62,066 nt of DNA from Hyphomicrobiaceae bacterium (lineage in GTDB: Bacteria; Pseudomonadota; Alphaproteobacteria; Rhizobiales; Hyphomicrobiaceae), in contig WBUN01000029.1 in assembly GCA_008933705.1 (NCBI GenBank), forward strand, positions 1 to 62,066, in the 5' to 3' direction. This document shows, piece after piece, positions 27,687 through 36,801 of the stretch. The notes beneath the pieces were generated by a model. That model made no database searches and had not been told where the DNA came from. It saw only the letters and a list, made by a program, of their open reading frames with translations. The translations under genes were made by a program, and so were the position numbers. Each line of letters begins with the position of its first letter. The first letter of the stretch is position 1.

Positions 27687-28889
27687 CTACCGCATCCACC
27701 CGGTAGCCAAATACAGCAGCGAGTCAAGCCCGCGCCGCATCACACCACCCTGGGCCACGTCCTCTGCCGCATACAGCGGCACCTCGCTGCTGGCATCCGT
27801 CGACGTGGTGACGCGCAACGTCGCCACCTGCTCGCCTTTCTTCAGCGGCGGCTTCAGCGGATCCATGTACAGGATCTGCGCCCTGACCTTCTGGTTGGGC
27901 GGATTGCGCGGCAGGAACATGCTCACATTGCCGTTGCCCGTGAGCGGCACGAACATGCGCTCTCCGCCCCAAACGCGCGCGTGGCCGATCACCTCGTCGG
28001 CATCGAAGAGCTTCACCTCGGAGAAGCTCTTGAACCCCCACTCCAGCAGCCGTCGGCCGTCGTCCTTGCGGTCATCCGCCGTCTGCGCGCCGTTGACGAC
28101 GACGATCAGCCGCCGATTGTCCTGCCTGGCCGACACGACGATGCCGTAGCCCGCCTCCTTGATGAACCCGGTCTTCAGCCCGTCGACTCCGGCCACGAGA
28201 TTGAGCAGCGGATTGCGATTGAAGAACTTGTGCTTGCGGTACTGGAACTCCTTCATCGCGAAGAGCGGATAGTAGTCGGGATATTCCTTGATGATGTGAC
28301 GCGCGAGAACCGCAAGCTCGCGCACGGTGACCACGTGATCAGGGTGATGCAGCCCGGTCGCGTTCTTGAAGACGGACTTCTTGAGGCCGAGCCGCCGCGC
28401 CTCCGCCGTCATCTGCTGGGCGAACATTCCCTCGTTGCCGCCGAGACCCTCGGCGATGGCGATGGCCGCGTCGTTGCCCGATTGCACGATAATGCCCTTG
28501 ATCAGGTCGTCGATCGTCGCCCTGGTTCCGACCGGCACGAACATCGCCGAGGTGCCGGACGGCGCACCGCCCTTGCGCCAGGCGAACTCGCTCATGAGGT
28601 ACTCGTCGCTGAGCTTGAGCTCGCCGGCCTTCAGCGCCTTGAACACCAGCGTCAGCACCATGAGCTTGCTCATGCTCGCCGGGTGCACAAGATCATCGGC
28701 CGCCCGCTGGTACAGGATGGCGCCGGTGTCGGCATCCATCATGATGGCGTGTGGAGAGCGCACGGTGATGTCGGCGCCTTGCGCCGCAGCAGGTGTGGGC
28801 GTGCCGACCGCAAGAGCCACAACGAGCGACGCGACGGCAAGAATCGCGCCGGCGCACCGCAAGAAACGCATCCGGACGACAGCGTACAT
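27687..28889 (-). CDS. dacA: D-alanyl-D-alanine carboxypeptidase (DacA/PBP5 type)
   Basis: This periplasmic penicillin-binding protein trims the terminal D-Ala from peptidoglycan stem peptides. The 400-residue product has a signal peptide (residues 1-36, ending TPAAAQ). The three active-site motifs are SxxK in HPASMSKLM (about residue 70), SGN in VQSGNDAAI and KTG in GLKTGFIKEAGY. A C-terminal PBP5-type beta domain follows, and the last segment could be the usual amphipathic anchor. It lies between rlpA and tmk, all on the minus strand. Confidence 0.94.
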   Translation of the reverse strand: MYAVVRMRFLRCAGAILAVASLVVALAVGTPTPAAAQGADITVRSPHAIMMDADTGAILYQRAADDLVHPASMSKLMVLTLVFKALKAGELKLSDEYLMSEFAWRKGGAPSGTSAMFVPVGTRATIDDLIKGIIVQSGNDAAIAIAEGLGGNEGMFAQQMTAEARRLGLKKSVFKNATGLHHPDHVVTVRELAVLARHIIKEYPDYYPLFAMKEFQYRKHKFFNRNPLLNLVAGVDGLKTGFIKEAGYGIVVSARQDNRRLIVVVNGAQTADDRKDDGRRLLEWGFKSFSEVKLFDADEVIGHARVWGGERMFVPLTGNGNVSMFLPRNPPNQKVRAQILYMDPLKPPLKKGEQVATLRVTTSTDASSEVPLYAAEDVAQGGVMRRGLDSLLYLATGWMR

Positions 28890-28998
28890 GCTGGAGATCC
28901 CCGGTCTCGGTGGTACGAGTCACGCGAGACGCGACTATCGGGTCTGCCCCAGTGCCAAGTCAACGGCCGGCGGGCCTCGCCAATGCAGCCCCGGTGGG

Positions 28999-29646
28999 CT
29001 AGCGCGGCCTCATGCGTCCGGCCAGGGGATCGATCGCCAGCGCTACCCGGAACCAGGGCTGATTCGCCAGGAAGCGCTGCTCGAACCGGTCGTCTCCCGA
29101 AAGCGGCGCCTGCCCGGCGTAGCGCACGCGCACGGACGCCAGCCCGCGCGCCTCGAAGCCCAGATACCGCGCTGCAGCACGCGAGACGTCGATCATCCGG
29201 TTGTTCACGTACGGCCCGCGATCGTTCACGCGCAGAAGCAGCGTCCGCCCGTTTTCCAGATTGGTGACATAGACATAGCAGGGCAGCGGCAGCGTCGGGT
29301 GGGCGGCCGTCAGTGCCCACATATCGAAGATCTCGCCATTGGCGGTACGGCGGCCGTGGAAATCCGCCGCATAGTAGGAGGCCACGCCCCTGCGGTCGTA
29401 GGCCGGGTCTTCCCGCGGCACATACCATTGCCCGTCGATCTGGTAGGGATCGCCCAGCTTGTATCTGCCGCCGCCCTTGGGGATCGGCTGGCCGTCGGCG
29501 ATGACGCGCGCGCTGGCTGCCACCCCATGGTTGCGGTCAAGACGTGCGGCGCCCCCCCTGTCGGTGCGCGAGCATGCGCCGGCCGACACGGCGACGGCGG
29601 CAACGGCCAGACCCAAGGCCGCACGCGGCAGCAGCGGCAAACGCAT
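28999..29646 (-). CDS. rlpA: RlpA family septal lytic transglycosylase lipoprotein
   Basis: RlpA proteins are lipoproteins that cleave stripped peptidoglycan at the septum. The 215-residue product has a signal peptide with a lipobox ending SAGAC (Cys about residue 25). It has the double-psi beta-barrel motif GVASYYAADFHGRRTANGE and the catalytic-site region VNDRGPYVNNRMIDVS. No SPOR domain is visible; the C-terminal 40 residues are a short unassigned extension. I chose the ATG at 29646 because it gives the cleanest signal peptide; another start lies 13 codons upstream. dacA follows on the same strand. Confidence 0.9.
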   Translation of the reverse strand: MRLPLLPRAALGLAVAAVAVSAGACSRTDRGGAARLDRNHGVAASARVIADGQPIPKGGGRYKLGDPYQIDGQWYVPREDPAYDRRGVASYYAADFHGRRTANGEIFDMWALTAAHPTLPLPCYVYVTNLENGRTLLLRVNDRGPYVNNRMIDVSRAAARYLGFEARGLASVRVRYAGQAPLSGDDRFEQRFLANQPWFRVALAIDPLAGRMRPR

Positions 29647-29898
29647 GACGCAAGCCCACCCGAAAAAGGACGCGCGGGCAGGCACCTTCCGTGTCGCTCC
29701 CCGCGATCGAGGATCAACCTGCCAGGAGGCGCTTAGAAACGCGTTAACCGCACTCCTGCAGCCGGTTTGGCCGGCCGCGGCTCAGGGGCCTCGCTCGCGC
29801 GCCTGCGCGGCGGCCCGGTCGAGGAGGAGCGTGCGCTCGCGCTCGTTGCGCGTAAGGGACGCGGCGCGCTCGAACTCCGCACGCGGGCGGCGGCGAGG

Positions 29899-30396
29899 TC
29901 AGGCGTCGAGCGACGATCCGAGAGATCGACACGCCGGACGATTTTTTCTTGCAGGCGCCGCGGCGCGGTGCCACGTCGCGCGCCACCTCTTGGCGATCTG
30001 CTCACCCAGCTTGCGGTGGTGCTCGACCGCCTCGCTGGAGCCGAAGTCCTCCAGCTCGAAGAGCTGGCGGATCTCGATCTCGCTGTCCTCGCTGTGGGGA
30101 TTGGGGCAGCGCTTGATCCATTCGATCGCCTCGGCCTTCGACTTCACCTGGATGATCCAGTAGCCGGCGACCAGCTCCTTCGTCTCCGCGAAGGGGCCGT
30201 CGATCACGCTGCGCTTGTCGCCGGAGAAGCGAATGCGTGCGCCCTTCGAGCTGGGCTGGAGCCCATTGCCGTCAAGCATGACACCGGCCTTGACCATCTC
30301 CTCGTTGAACTTGGCCATCGCAGCAAGCAGCTCCTCCGACGGCATGACGCCGGCTTCGGAATCCTTCGTGGCTTTGACCATGACCATGAAACGCAT
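29899..30396 (-). CDS. YCII-related (DGPF) domain protein
   Basis: The 165-residue protein matches the YCII/DGPF family of small dimeric alpha-beta proteins (MRFMVMVKATKDSEAG, then VIDGPFAETKELVAGYWII). These often sit with ECF sigma factors and are of unknown enzymatic role. The core ends near residue 125; the last 40 residues are basic and of unclear origin. An AAGGAG precedes the ATG at 30396. The frame continues upstream without homology. No ECF sigma gene is adjacent here. Confidence 0.85.
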   Translation of the reverse strand: MRFMVMVKATKDSEAGVMPSEELLAAMAKFNEEMVKAGVMLDGNGLQPSSKGARIRFSGDKRSVIDGPFAETKELVAGYWIIQVKSKAEAIEWIKRCPNPHSEDSEIEIRQLFELEDFGSSEAVEHHRKLGEQIAKRWRATWHRAAAPARKNRPACRSLGSSLDA

Positions 30397-30785
30397 CGTT
30401 CGTCTTCTCCTTCTGAGCTTGCGAGCCTGGCGCGAACCCGGCTCTGCACTCACGTCGAACCAGCGACGGCGAAATCGACAACCTGGCCGAGATTTTCCGT
30501 AGAATTTTGTTAAGTGCATGTGATGCCGGGAAATTCCTGGCCTTGTCGGCTTCGTCCACGGCATAGGCCTGCCCGGACGCCGCAGGGCGTGCGCTGGAAC
30601 TGTGAACCTCAGGGTGGGTGCGCGACACCTCTGTGCCTGCTGGTCCGCCCCATTCCGACATCGCGGCCCGCACGCGACTGCGGCACGCCCGCGAGGCGAT
30701 GATCCGCGGCTCCCCGTGCCAAGCCGCTGGCAGTTTTCTGTTATCAGGCGCACCCGGCTATGCTAAGCGCCTGATCCTCCTGCAA
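30397..30785. other. Non-coding gap before tRNA-Ser
   Basis: No supported gene lies here. The right part probably holds the tRNA promoter: TATGCT at 30759-30764 about 22 bases before the tRNA is a reasonable -10, with a weak -35 (TTTCTG, 30735-30740). A perfect inverted repeat CAGGCGC/GCGCCTG (30745-30773) flanks that -10. The left part upstream of the YCII gene is AT-richer and may hold its promoter. Confidence 0.4.
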
Positions 30786-30875
30786 GGATGGGTGGCCGAG
30801 TGGTTTAAGGCACCGGTCTTGAAAACCGGCGTGGGTCCACGCCCACCGTGGGTTCGAATCCCACCCCATCCGCCA
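30786..30875 (+). tRNA. tRNA-Ser (TGA)
   Basis: A 90-base class II tRNA. The acceptor arms GGATGGG (30786-30792) and CCCATCC (30865-30871) pair; discriminator G and encoded CCA follow. The anticodon loop CTTGAAA gives anticodon TGA, reading UCA codons. The long variable arm (GTGGGTCCACGCCCAC region) and the T-loop GGTTCGAATCC are typical of tRNA-Ser. Confidence 0.96.
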
Positions 30876-30909
30876 TTCGGTAATTGTCCGGCCCGTGTCC
30901 GGCCCGGAC

Positions 30910-30945
30910 ACATAGGTAACGGAACGTACCTAAGACATGGGTAAC
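30910..30945. repeat. Paired GGTAAC motifs next to tRNA-Ser, IS-end-like
   Basis: ACATAGGTAAC (30910-30920) and ACATGGGTAAC (30935-30945) are 25 bases apart and differ at one base. Read on the minus strand they give GTTACCCATGT and GTTACCTATGT. This resembles the paired terminal motifs of some IS481-type elements. No transposase is present, so at most this is an IS remnant. Confidence 0.35.
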
Positions 30946-30993
30946 ACCCTCGCGCCAGCGGGCAGTGACGCACCGCGGGCGCGCGCCCCGGGA

Positions 30994-32592
30994 TCAAATG
31001 AGCCCGAGCAGGACGGCAGCGACAAAGCCGAGCGACAGGACCGCCACGACCCCTGGCCAAGCCGCTGCTGCCCGGCCGCCGGCCGCGCCCTGCTCATCGT
31101 CGAGCTCAACCGCCACGCCCGCCTGTCGCAGGAGGATGGCGACCTCGTTGGCGCGGCGGCGCAGCTCCCGCTCCGAGTCGGCATCGGCGCGGCCGGCGAG
31201 GTCCGCCCCGATGCCGCGCGCGATGAGGTCGCGGGTGAGCCGGAAGGCATTGGTCGATAGCCTGGCCTCGGGCAGGTGCGTCGCGCGCACGACGCCACCG
31301 GCAACGGACGCTCCGGTGATCGGGTCGATCAGCATGAAGGTGCCGGTCTCGCACTGATCGCTGAAGAGATCGATGGCGGCGCTGCGGCTCAGATCGATGC
31401 GTGCAACGGCGATGTCGTTGGCCGCGCAGGTGGCCGCCTGGCGCTCAGCCAGCGTTTCCAGGTCGAGGTGCGCGCGGATCTCGATGGACGCGATCGGAAT
31501 AAGGTCGGTCGCCGTGCGCAGCAGGTAGCCGCGATCCGCGCTGAAGCGCTCGTCGGACAGCCATACCAACCGCGCATCGAGGCCGCGCGCCACGGCAGGC
31601 TCGCGTCCGGGGGATGCGAGCACCGCCCCGCGCGAGACATCGATGTCGGCATCGAGCTGCAGAACGACGGCCTGGCCCTGCCTGGCGGCCTCCAGGTCCC
31701 GCCCCATGGTCACGATGCGGCGGACCCTGGCGCGGCGCCCGCCCACCGGCTCGACCACGTCGTCACCGACCTTGATCTCGCCCGCGCTGACCGTCCCGGC
31801 AAGTCCGCGGAAGTCCTGCCCCGCGCGCACGACAAGCTGCACGGGAAAGCGGAAGGCGCCGGCCGACGGGATGCCGCGCGCGGGCAAGCCTGCCAGGTGC
31901 TCGAGCAGCGGCACGCCGCCGTACCAGGGCATGGCCAGCGAGCGGCGCGCGATGTTGTCGCCGAGCACGGCCGACACCGGTATCGCCACCGCGTCATCGA
32001 AGCCGAAGCGCTGCGCGAGCTTGGCGAACTCGGCACCGATCTCGGCAAAGCGCGTCTCCGACCAGCCCACCAGGTCCATCTTGTTGATGGCCAGCACCAC
32101 GCGCCTGACGCCGATCAGATCGAGGATGGCGGCGTGGCGGCGCGTCTGCTGCTTGATGCCGCCACGCGCATCGACCAGCAGGATGGCGACGTCGGCGTGC
32201 GAGGCGCCGGTCGCCATGTTGCGCGTGTATTGCTCGTGGCCGGGGCTGTCGATGATGACGAGCCTCCGCCCCTGGGCGTCGAGATAGCGCCAGGCCACAT
32301 CGATCGTGATGCCCTGCTCGCGCTCGGCGGCGAGCCCGTCGACCAGCAGGCTGAAATCGGGCGTCCCGGCGGCCGTCTTGGGCGAGCGCTGCAAGGTCTC
32401 GCGCTGGTCGGCATGGAGGCCGGCGGTGTCCCACAGCAGGCGGCCGATCAGGGTCGACTTGCCGTCGTCGACCGAGCCGCAGGTCAGCACATGCAGGCTG
32501 CCCGCCGCCTCTGCGCGCGCATCCTCCTCCGCCGTTCGAAACCTCATGGCCGGGCGGCCCTCGATCTCGCGGGTCGGGGCGAGAGCGGTCAT
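30994..32592 (-). CDS. cysN: Sulfate adenylyltransferase subunit CysN with C-terminal membrane segment
   Basis: CysN is the regulatory GTPase of ATP sulfurylase; with CysD it makes APS from sulfate and ATP. The 532-residue product has the P-loop GSVDDGKS (39-46), the switch region IDSPGHEQYTRN and NKMD, then EF-Tu-like beta-barrel domains. It lacks the APS kinase (CysC) domain seen in CysNC fusions. Unusually, the last 25 residues (about 508-532) form a strong hydrophobic helix after a charged linker, predicting a C-terminal membrane anchor. Its ATG overlaps the cysD stop (TGATG). Confidence 0.94.
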   Translation of the reverse strand: MTALAPTREIEGRPAMRFRTAEEDARAEAAGSLHVLTCGSVDDGKSTLIGRLLWDTAGLHADQRETLQRSPKTAAGTPDFSLLVDGLAAEREQGITIDVAWRYLDAQGRRLVIIDSPGHEQYTRNMATGASHADVAILLVDARGGIKQQTRRHAAILDLIGVRRVVLAINKMDLVGWSETRFAEIGAEFAKLAQRFGFDDAVAIPVSAVLGDNIARRSLAMPWYGGVPLLEHLAGLPARGIPSAGAFRFPVQLVVRAGQDFRGLAGTVSAGEIKVGDDVVEPVGGRRARVRRIVTMGRDLEAARQGQAVVLQLDADIDVSRGAVLASPGREPAVARGLDARLVWLSDERFSADRGYLLRTATDLIPIASIEIRAHLDLETLAERQAATCAANDIAVARIDLSRSAAIDLFSDQCETGTFMLIDPITGASVAGGVVRATHLPEARLSTNAFRLTRDLIARGIGADLAGRADADSERELRRRANEVAILLRQAGVAVELDDEQGAAGGRAAAAWPGVVAVLSLGFVAAVLLGLI

Positions 32593-33491
32593 CAGAAGTA
32601 TCCTTCCTGTTTCTTGCGCTCCATCGCGCCTGCCTCGTCGTGGTCGATGAGCCGGCCCTGGCGCTCGGAGACCCGTGCAGCCAGCGTCTCGGCGACCACG
32701 CTGTCCAGATCGGCGGCATCGGATTCGATGGCGGCCGTCAGCGGCCAGCACCCCAGCGTGCGAAAACGGACCCGGCGCAGGCGCACGCTCTCGCCGGGCT
32801 GCAAGGGCAGGCGATCGTCGTCGCGCACCAGCAGGCTGCCGCCGCGGACAATGGTCGGCCGCTCGGCGGCGAAATAGAGCGGCACCACGTCGAGGCGCTC
32901 GCGGGCGATGTAGCGCCACACGTCCTTCTCGGTCCAATTCGAGAGCGGAAAGATGCGCGCGGTCTCCCCCGGGCCCAGCCGCCCGTTGAGCAGCCGCCAC
33001 ATCTCCGGCCGCTGCCGGCGTGGATCCCAGCGGTGGCCGTCCGAGCGGAAGGAGAACACACGCTCCTTGGCGCGCGAGGCTTCCTCATCGCGCCGCGCCC
33101 CGCCGAAGGCCGCATCGAAGCCGTGCTTGTCGAGCGCTTGCCGCAACGCCTGCGTCTTCATCACGTCGGTATAGACGGAAGGCGGGAAGTCGATCGGATT
33201 GATGCCGCGCACACGCCCCTGCTCGTTGACGTGCACGATCAGCTCGAGCTCGCGCGCCGCGCGATCGCGGAAGGCGATCATGTCGCGAAACTTCCAGGTG
33301 GTATCGACATGCAGCAGCGGGAACGGCGGCATGGCCGGATGGAATGCCTTGCGCGCCAGATGCAGCAACGCCGTCGAATCCTTGCCGATCGAGTAGAGCA
33401 GCACCGGCCGGCGAAACTGCGCGGCAGCCTCGCGGAAGATGTGGATGCTCTCGGCCTCGAGAAGATCGAGGTGTGTCAGCGGCGCGCTCAC
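32592..33491 (-). CDS. cysD: Sulfate adenylyltransferase subunit CysD
   Basis: CysD is the catalytic ATP-pyrophosphatase subunit of ATP sulfurylase. The 299-residue product has the PP-loop-like motif [36 protein letters not shown] and the typical ending [11 protein letters not shown]. Length is normal. The start is GTG at 33491, which overlaps the cysH stop by 4 bases; the open frame further upstream runs antisense-free through cysH but is not homologous. Operon order is cysH-cysD-cysN. Confidence 0.96.
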   Translation of the reverse strand: MSAPLTHLDLLEAESIHIFREAAAQFRRPVLLYSIGKDSTALLHLARKAFHPAMPPFPLLHVDTTWKFRDMIAFRDRAARELELIVHVNEQGRVRGINPIDFPPSVYTDVMKTQALRQALDKHGFDAAFGGARRDEEASRAKERVFSFRSDGHRWDPRRQRPEMWRLLNGRLGPGETARIFPLSNWTEKDVWRYIARERLDVVPLYFAAERPTIVRGGSLLVRDDDRLPLQPGESVRLRRVRFRTLGCWPLTAAIESDAADLDSVVAETLAARVSERQGRLIDHDEAGAMERKKQEGYF

Positions 33492-34246
33492 GCGGTAGCC
33501 TCGGCCCGCGTGCGCGCAGCCGCATGCAGCCCGCACTCCTTCCCGTCCTCGCTTTCCCACCACCAGCGGCCGGCGCGGATGTCCTCCCCGGGGCGGATCG
33601 CACGCGTGCAGGGCTGGCAGCCGATGGATGGAAAACCGCGCGCATGCAGCGCGTTGACCGGAATGTCGTTGGCCGCAATGTAGGCGTCGAGCTGCTCTGC
33701 GCTCCAGTCGGCGATCGGGTTGAGCTTGATCAGGCCGTGCTCGCCGTCCCAAGCCGCGAACGGCACCTGCGCACGACCGGAAGACTGGCCGCGACGGAGC
33801 CCCGTGATCCACCCTGCGGCGCCCTTCAGCGCACGCTTCAGAGGGCGCACCTTGCGCACCTCGCAGCATGCCTTCCGATTTTCGAGGGAGAGGCGGAAGC
33901 CGAACGCGCCGTCCCGGGCCACCAGTTGTTCCAGCTCATCGGCCGCGGGCGCCAGCACCCGTATGCGTACGCCGTAGCGCTGCTCGCTGCGCTGCAGGGC
34001 CTCCAGTGTCTCGGGAAAGAGGCGCCCCGTATCCAGCATGAACATGTCGATGTCGCTTCCCGCTTCAGCGATGGCATGCAGGATCGCCTGATCCTCCAGC
34101 CCGAGGCTGGTGGAGAACGTGATCGTTCCCCTGATGAGCCGCCGGATCTCGGCCACGCGGTCCGCCAGCCTGGCAAGACCGGCGAGCCGCTCGGCGACCT
34201 TGGCTGCCGTATCGCCGCCGGCATCGGGGACAGTCCTGAGTTGCAT
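33488..34246 (-). CDS. cysH: Adenylyl-sulfate (APS) reductase, CysH family
   Basis: The enzyme reduces APS to sulfite using thioredoxin. The 252-residue product has the iron-sulfur cysteine set C127-C128 and C210-x-x-C213, which marks the APS-reducing class with a [4Fe-4S] cluster. It also has the catalytic C238 in the ECGLH motif. Because APS is used directly, no APS kinase is needed, which fits the absence of CysC. I chose the ATG at 34246 for its GGAAGG ribosome-binding site; another ATG lies 7 codons upstream. It is the first gene of the cysHDN operon. Confidence 0.95.
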   Translation of the reverse strand: MQLRTVPDAGGDTAAKVAERLAGLARLADRVAEIRRLIRGTITFSTSLGLEDQAILHAIAEAGSDIDMFMLDTGRLFPETLEALQRSEQRYGVRIRVLAPAADELEQLVARDGAFGFRLSLENRKACCEVRKVRPLKRALKGAAGWITGLRRGQSSGRAQVPFAAWDGEHGLIKLNPIADWSAEQLDAYIAANDIPVNALHARGFPSIGCQPCTRAIRPGEDIRAGRWWWESEDGKECGLHAAARTRAEATA

Positions 34247-34515
34247 GGTATGCCTTCCCATCTGCATCGGGTTGAGGAGACGGGAATATATTGGAATGCG
34301 TTTCTATGAAAAGGGGATTTTCCAAATAAGAAGAGAATGTCATTTCCACGAGATGCCGCTGGAGAAATATTCCTCCTGCGCCGGCGTTGCGGCAATCCCT
34401 CAGCGACGATCATGACGCGCACAGAACGAGACAGGGGCCCCTGGGAGACGATGCCCGGCCGCTCCCGCGCGGGCCGGCAAGCCTCGACCGGCGGGCCGGC
34501 GCCGCATGAGGGGTC
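34247..34515. promoter_or_regulatory. AT-richer upstream region of cysHDN
   Basis: The part nearest cysH (34280-34390) is clearly less GC-rich than its surroundings, as expected for a regulated promoter. I see no convincing palindromic operator or riboswitch. The distal part belongs to the 3' flank of the Rdx gene. Confidence 0.4.
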
Positions 34516-34800
34516 TCAGGGCGTGTCGGTGTGCCCCAGCAACCGGTCGGGCGCGATGCGGTCGCGCACGAGCTGCTTCAGCTCCTTGATGTCCGGGAAG
34601 CGCCCGCGTTCCTTGCGCGACCAGATCAGCTCGTCGCCGACGCGAACCTCGAACACCCCTCCCGCAGCGTCCGGAGTGAGGATCACCGAGCCGACCTCCT
34701 CGGCGAAGGTCGTCAGCAGCTCCTGGGCCATCCAGCCGGCGCGCAGGCCCCAGCCGCACAGTCTGCAGTAGGTAATCTCAATGGCAGGGCTGGCAGGCAT
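34516..34800 (-). CDS. SelT/SelW/SelH-like (Rdx family) protein
   Basis: The 94-residue protein has the thioredoxin-like fold of the Rdx family, with the redox pair C12-R-L-C15 in ITYCRLCGWG. The family ending includes DIKELKQLVRDRIAP. Relatives are small redox proteins of unknown partner; in some the first Cys is selenocysteine, but here both are Cys. It is divergent from the FkbM-type gene, and cysH follows on the same strand after 269 bases, which may hint at a sulfur or redox link. Confidence 0.88.
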   Translation of the reverse strand: MPASPAIEITYCRLCGWGLRAGWMAQELLTTFAEEVGSVILTPDAAGGVFEVRVGDELIWSRKERGRFPDIKELKQLVRDRIAPDRLLGHTDTP

Positions 34801-34972
34801 GGTCGTCTCGGAAAGCCGCGCGTCCGTATCGGGCGGCGGCATCGTACTCCAATCGTGCGGCCTGCTTAATCCCCTCCAGCCGATAGGGATTTGCCGCCGG
34901 AGCACGCGGAGATTCCAATCGGCGCAGCCTGAGGTACATTGCAGCCACGGCCGCACTGATACGGGGACACGC

Positions 34973-35728
34973 ATGCGCTCCAGGCCATGGAATGCGCCGA
35001 GAGCATGGTTGCGGCGCCGCCTGCAGATCTGGTTCAGGGACCCTCTGCCCTGGAAGGAGCCGCGCGCGTGGCTGCGCCGCTGCGCCAAGTGGCTGCTGAA
35101 AGGCCCATTGGGGCGCATCGAGATGCGCGCGGTCGACCAGGTGGGCTTCGGCAGCATGCGCGGGGGCGACTTCGCACACATCATCGATGTCGGTGTGGCC
35201 GACGGCACCTTTGATCTCTATCAACGCTTCCCCACCGCGTTCCTGGAGCTGTTCGAGCCTCATCCCGGGCATCACGACGGCATCGAACGCAACATTCTCA
35301 GCCGTCGCGCTGGCCGCCTGCACCGGATGGCCCTTGGCAGCGCCACCGGCGCGGCAACGCTCTATCTGGCAGGAACCACGGGCTCGTCGCTCTATCCGAT
35401 TGAGGGAAAAAGCGAAACGGCCGCGACGCCGATAAAGCGGCTCGACCAGGTCCTCGACCCCGCTCACATCGGGCGGCCCGCCCTGCTGAAGATCGATACG
35501 GAGGGGCACGAGATGGCGATACTGGAGGGTGCGGCCGCGATCCTGCCCGTCATCGACTGCGTGGTGGTCGAGGTGCATTTCGACAAGCCGCACTGCTACC
35601 AGCCGAGCCAGCCTGTCGCCTATCTGACCGAGCGCGGCTTTCAGCTCGTCGATGTGCTCGACTCCCATATCAGGGATCGCCATTTCGTTTGCGCCGACAT
35701 GGTGTTCGAGCGAAAATCGCCGCCATAG
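34973..35728 (+). CDS. FkbM family methyltransferase
   Basis: The 251-residue protein resembles FkbM-type SAM-dependent O-methyltransferases: HIIDVGVADGTFDLY at about 64-78 is the SAM motif, followed by LLKIDTEGHEMAILEGA and VVVEVHF. The N-terminal 45 residues are very basic and Trp-rich (APRAWLRRRLQIWF), possibly membrane-associating. The frame extends to 34781 upstream; the ATG at 34973 fits homology. FkbM enzymes commonly methylate sugars or glycans. A glycosyltransferase gene lies 130 bases downstream on the same strand, which suggests a shared glycan target. Confidence 0.82.
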   Translation: MRSRPWNAPRAWLRRRLQIWFRDPLPWKEPRAWLRRCAKWLLKGPLGRIEMRAVDQVGFGSMRGGDFAHIIDVGVADGTFDLYQRFPTAFLELFEPHPGHHDGIERNILSRRAGRLHRMALGSATGAATLYLAGTTGSSLYPIEGKSETAATPIKRLDQVLDPAHIGRPALLKIDTEGHEMAILEGAAAILPVIDCVVVEVHFDKPHCYQPSQPVAYLTERGFQLVDVLDSHIRDRHFVCADMVFERKSPP

Positions 35729-35858
35729 CACCAGCGAACACCAGCTCCCTGCTGCGCCCGGCCAAGCGCCCTTTTTTGTTGGCTCAGTGCAAGGACGAAC
35801 TGGCGATATGTCGGCTGCTCTCATAGTATGAACGGCTTAAGCCCTTCCGGAGCCGGCG

Positions 35859-36638
35859 ATGCGTTCCCTGTCGTGGTTGATGGATGCCTTGTCCACGGCC
35901 CTCTCGATATTGCCGGCGGGGAAGGCCGGCGCTGCCATGGTGGAAGCGGCGTCGTGCGAGCCTCTTCCCGAGGAGGACGTTTGGACCGCCGGCGGACAAA
36001 CCTATGTTGCATGCGCATTCTACACGCCGAACTATCTCCCGATCGTCCTCAACCTGAAGCAATCCCTCGTCGAGCACGGCATCAACTATTGCCTGAGGCG
36101 ATATGCGGGTGGGCACTCGTGGGAGGCGGCGACGCGCCTCAAGCCCGGGTTCATCGTCGAGTGCCTGGAGAGATTTCCCGACAAGGACGTGCTCTACCTC
36201 GACGCCGATGCGGTGGTCCGCGCGCCCCTTGCGTTCCTCGACAGCGTGAAGACCGACGTCGCTCTCTGGCCGCATCCCAAGAAGAAGAGAGGGCAATGGG
36301 ACCTGCACGTGACGGCCAGCACCCTTCTGGTGCGCAACACGCCTGGGGGCCGCCAGTTCGCGCGGCTCTGGCGGGACGCTGCTCCAGGCTCGCCGCTTGC
36401 CACGGATGAGGACATGCTACACACCGCCTTTCGCGGCTTCGAAGGCATGACGATGACGGTGTTGCCGGGCAGCTACGTGAAGATTTTCGATCAGCCGGGC
36501 AAGGCCGTCATCGAGCAGTTCCAGGCCAGCCGCAATCAGTTCAACTGGCGCCGAGCCATCAACAAGTCACGCCAGAAGGCATTGGTCGTCGCAGGCGTGC
36601 TGCTGGCGGCATGGGTCATCTACTGGGCCGCGGGATAG
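35859..36638 (+). CDS. Glycosyltransferase-like protein with C-terminal membrane anchor
   Basis: The 259-residue protein looks like a nucleotide-diphospho-sugar transferase of the GT-A fold. YVACAFYTPNYLP opens the core, the DxD motif is D115-A-D117 in VLYLDADAVV, and TDEDMLHTAF lies near the C-terminus. The last 21 residues (239-259) form a hydrophobic helix, predicting a tail anchor with the enzyme facing the cytoplasm. A GGAG sits about 8 bases before the ATG. Donor and acceptor are unknown. Confidence 0.75.
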   Translation: MRSLSWLMDALSTALSILPAGKAGAAMVEAASCEPLPEEDVWTAGGQTYVACAFYTPNYLPIVLNLKQSLVEHGINYCLRRYAGGHSWEAATRLKPGFIVECLERFPDKDVLYLDADAVVRAPLAFLDSVKTDVALWPHPKKKRGQWDLHVTASTLLVRNTPGGRQFARLWRDAAPGSPLATDEDMLHTAFRGFEGMTMTVLPGSYVKIFDQPGKAVIEQFQASRNQFNWRRAINKSRQKALVVAGVLLAAWVIYWAAG

Positions 36639-36801
36639 CTGCTTGCAGCGGGCTTCGCAGTCCAGCGGAATGCGCCGCACCGGCTGTGCACAAGCTCCCC
36701 GCCCTTGATCCGGCGCAAAGTCCGCCACCCGCGACTCCCTCCACTCTCGCCGCACGATTCGCACGGCGCGTCCTGCGCGCCAGCCCGCGGAGGACACGGA
36801 C

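Noticed and set aside
34280-34390. A possible riboswitch upstream of cysH
   Set aside because: The AT-rich stretch has no recognisable SAM or other aptamer core. A plain regulated promoter is the simpler reading.
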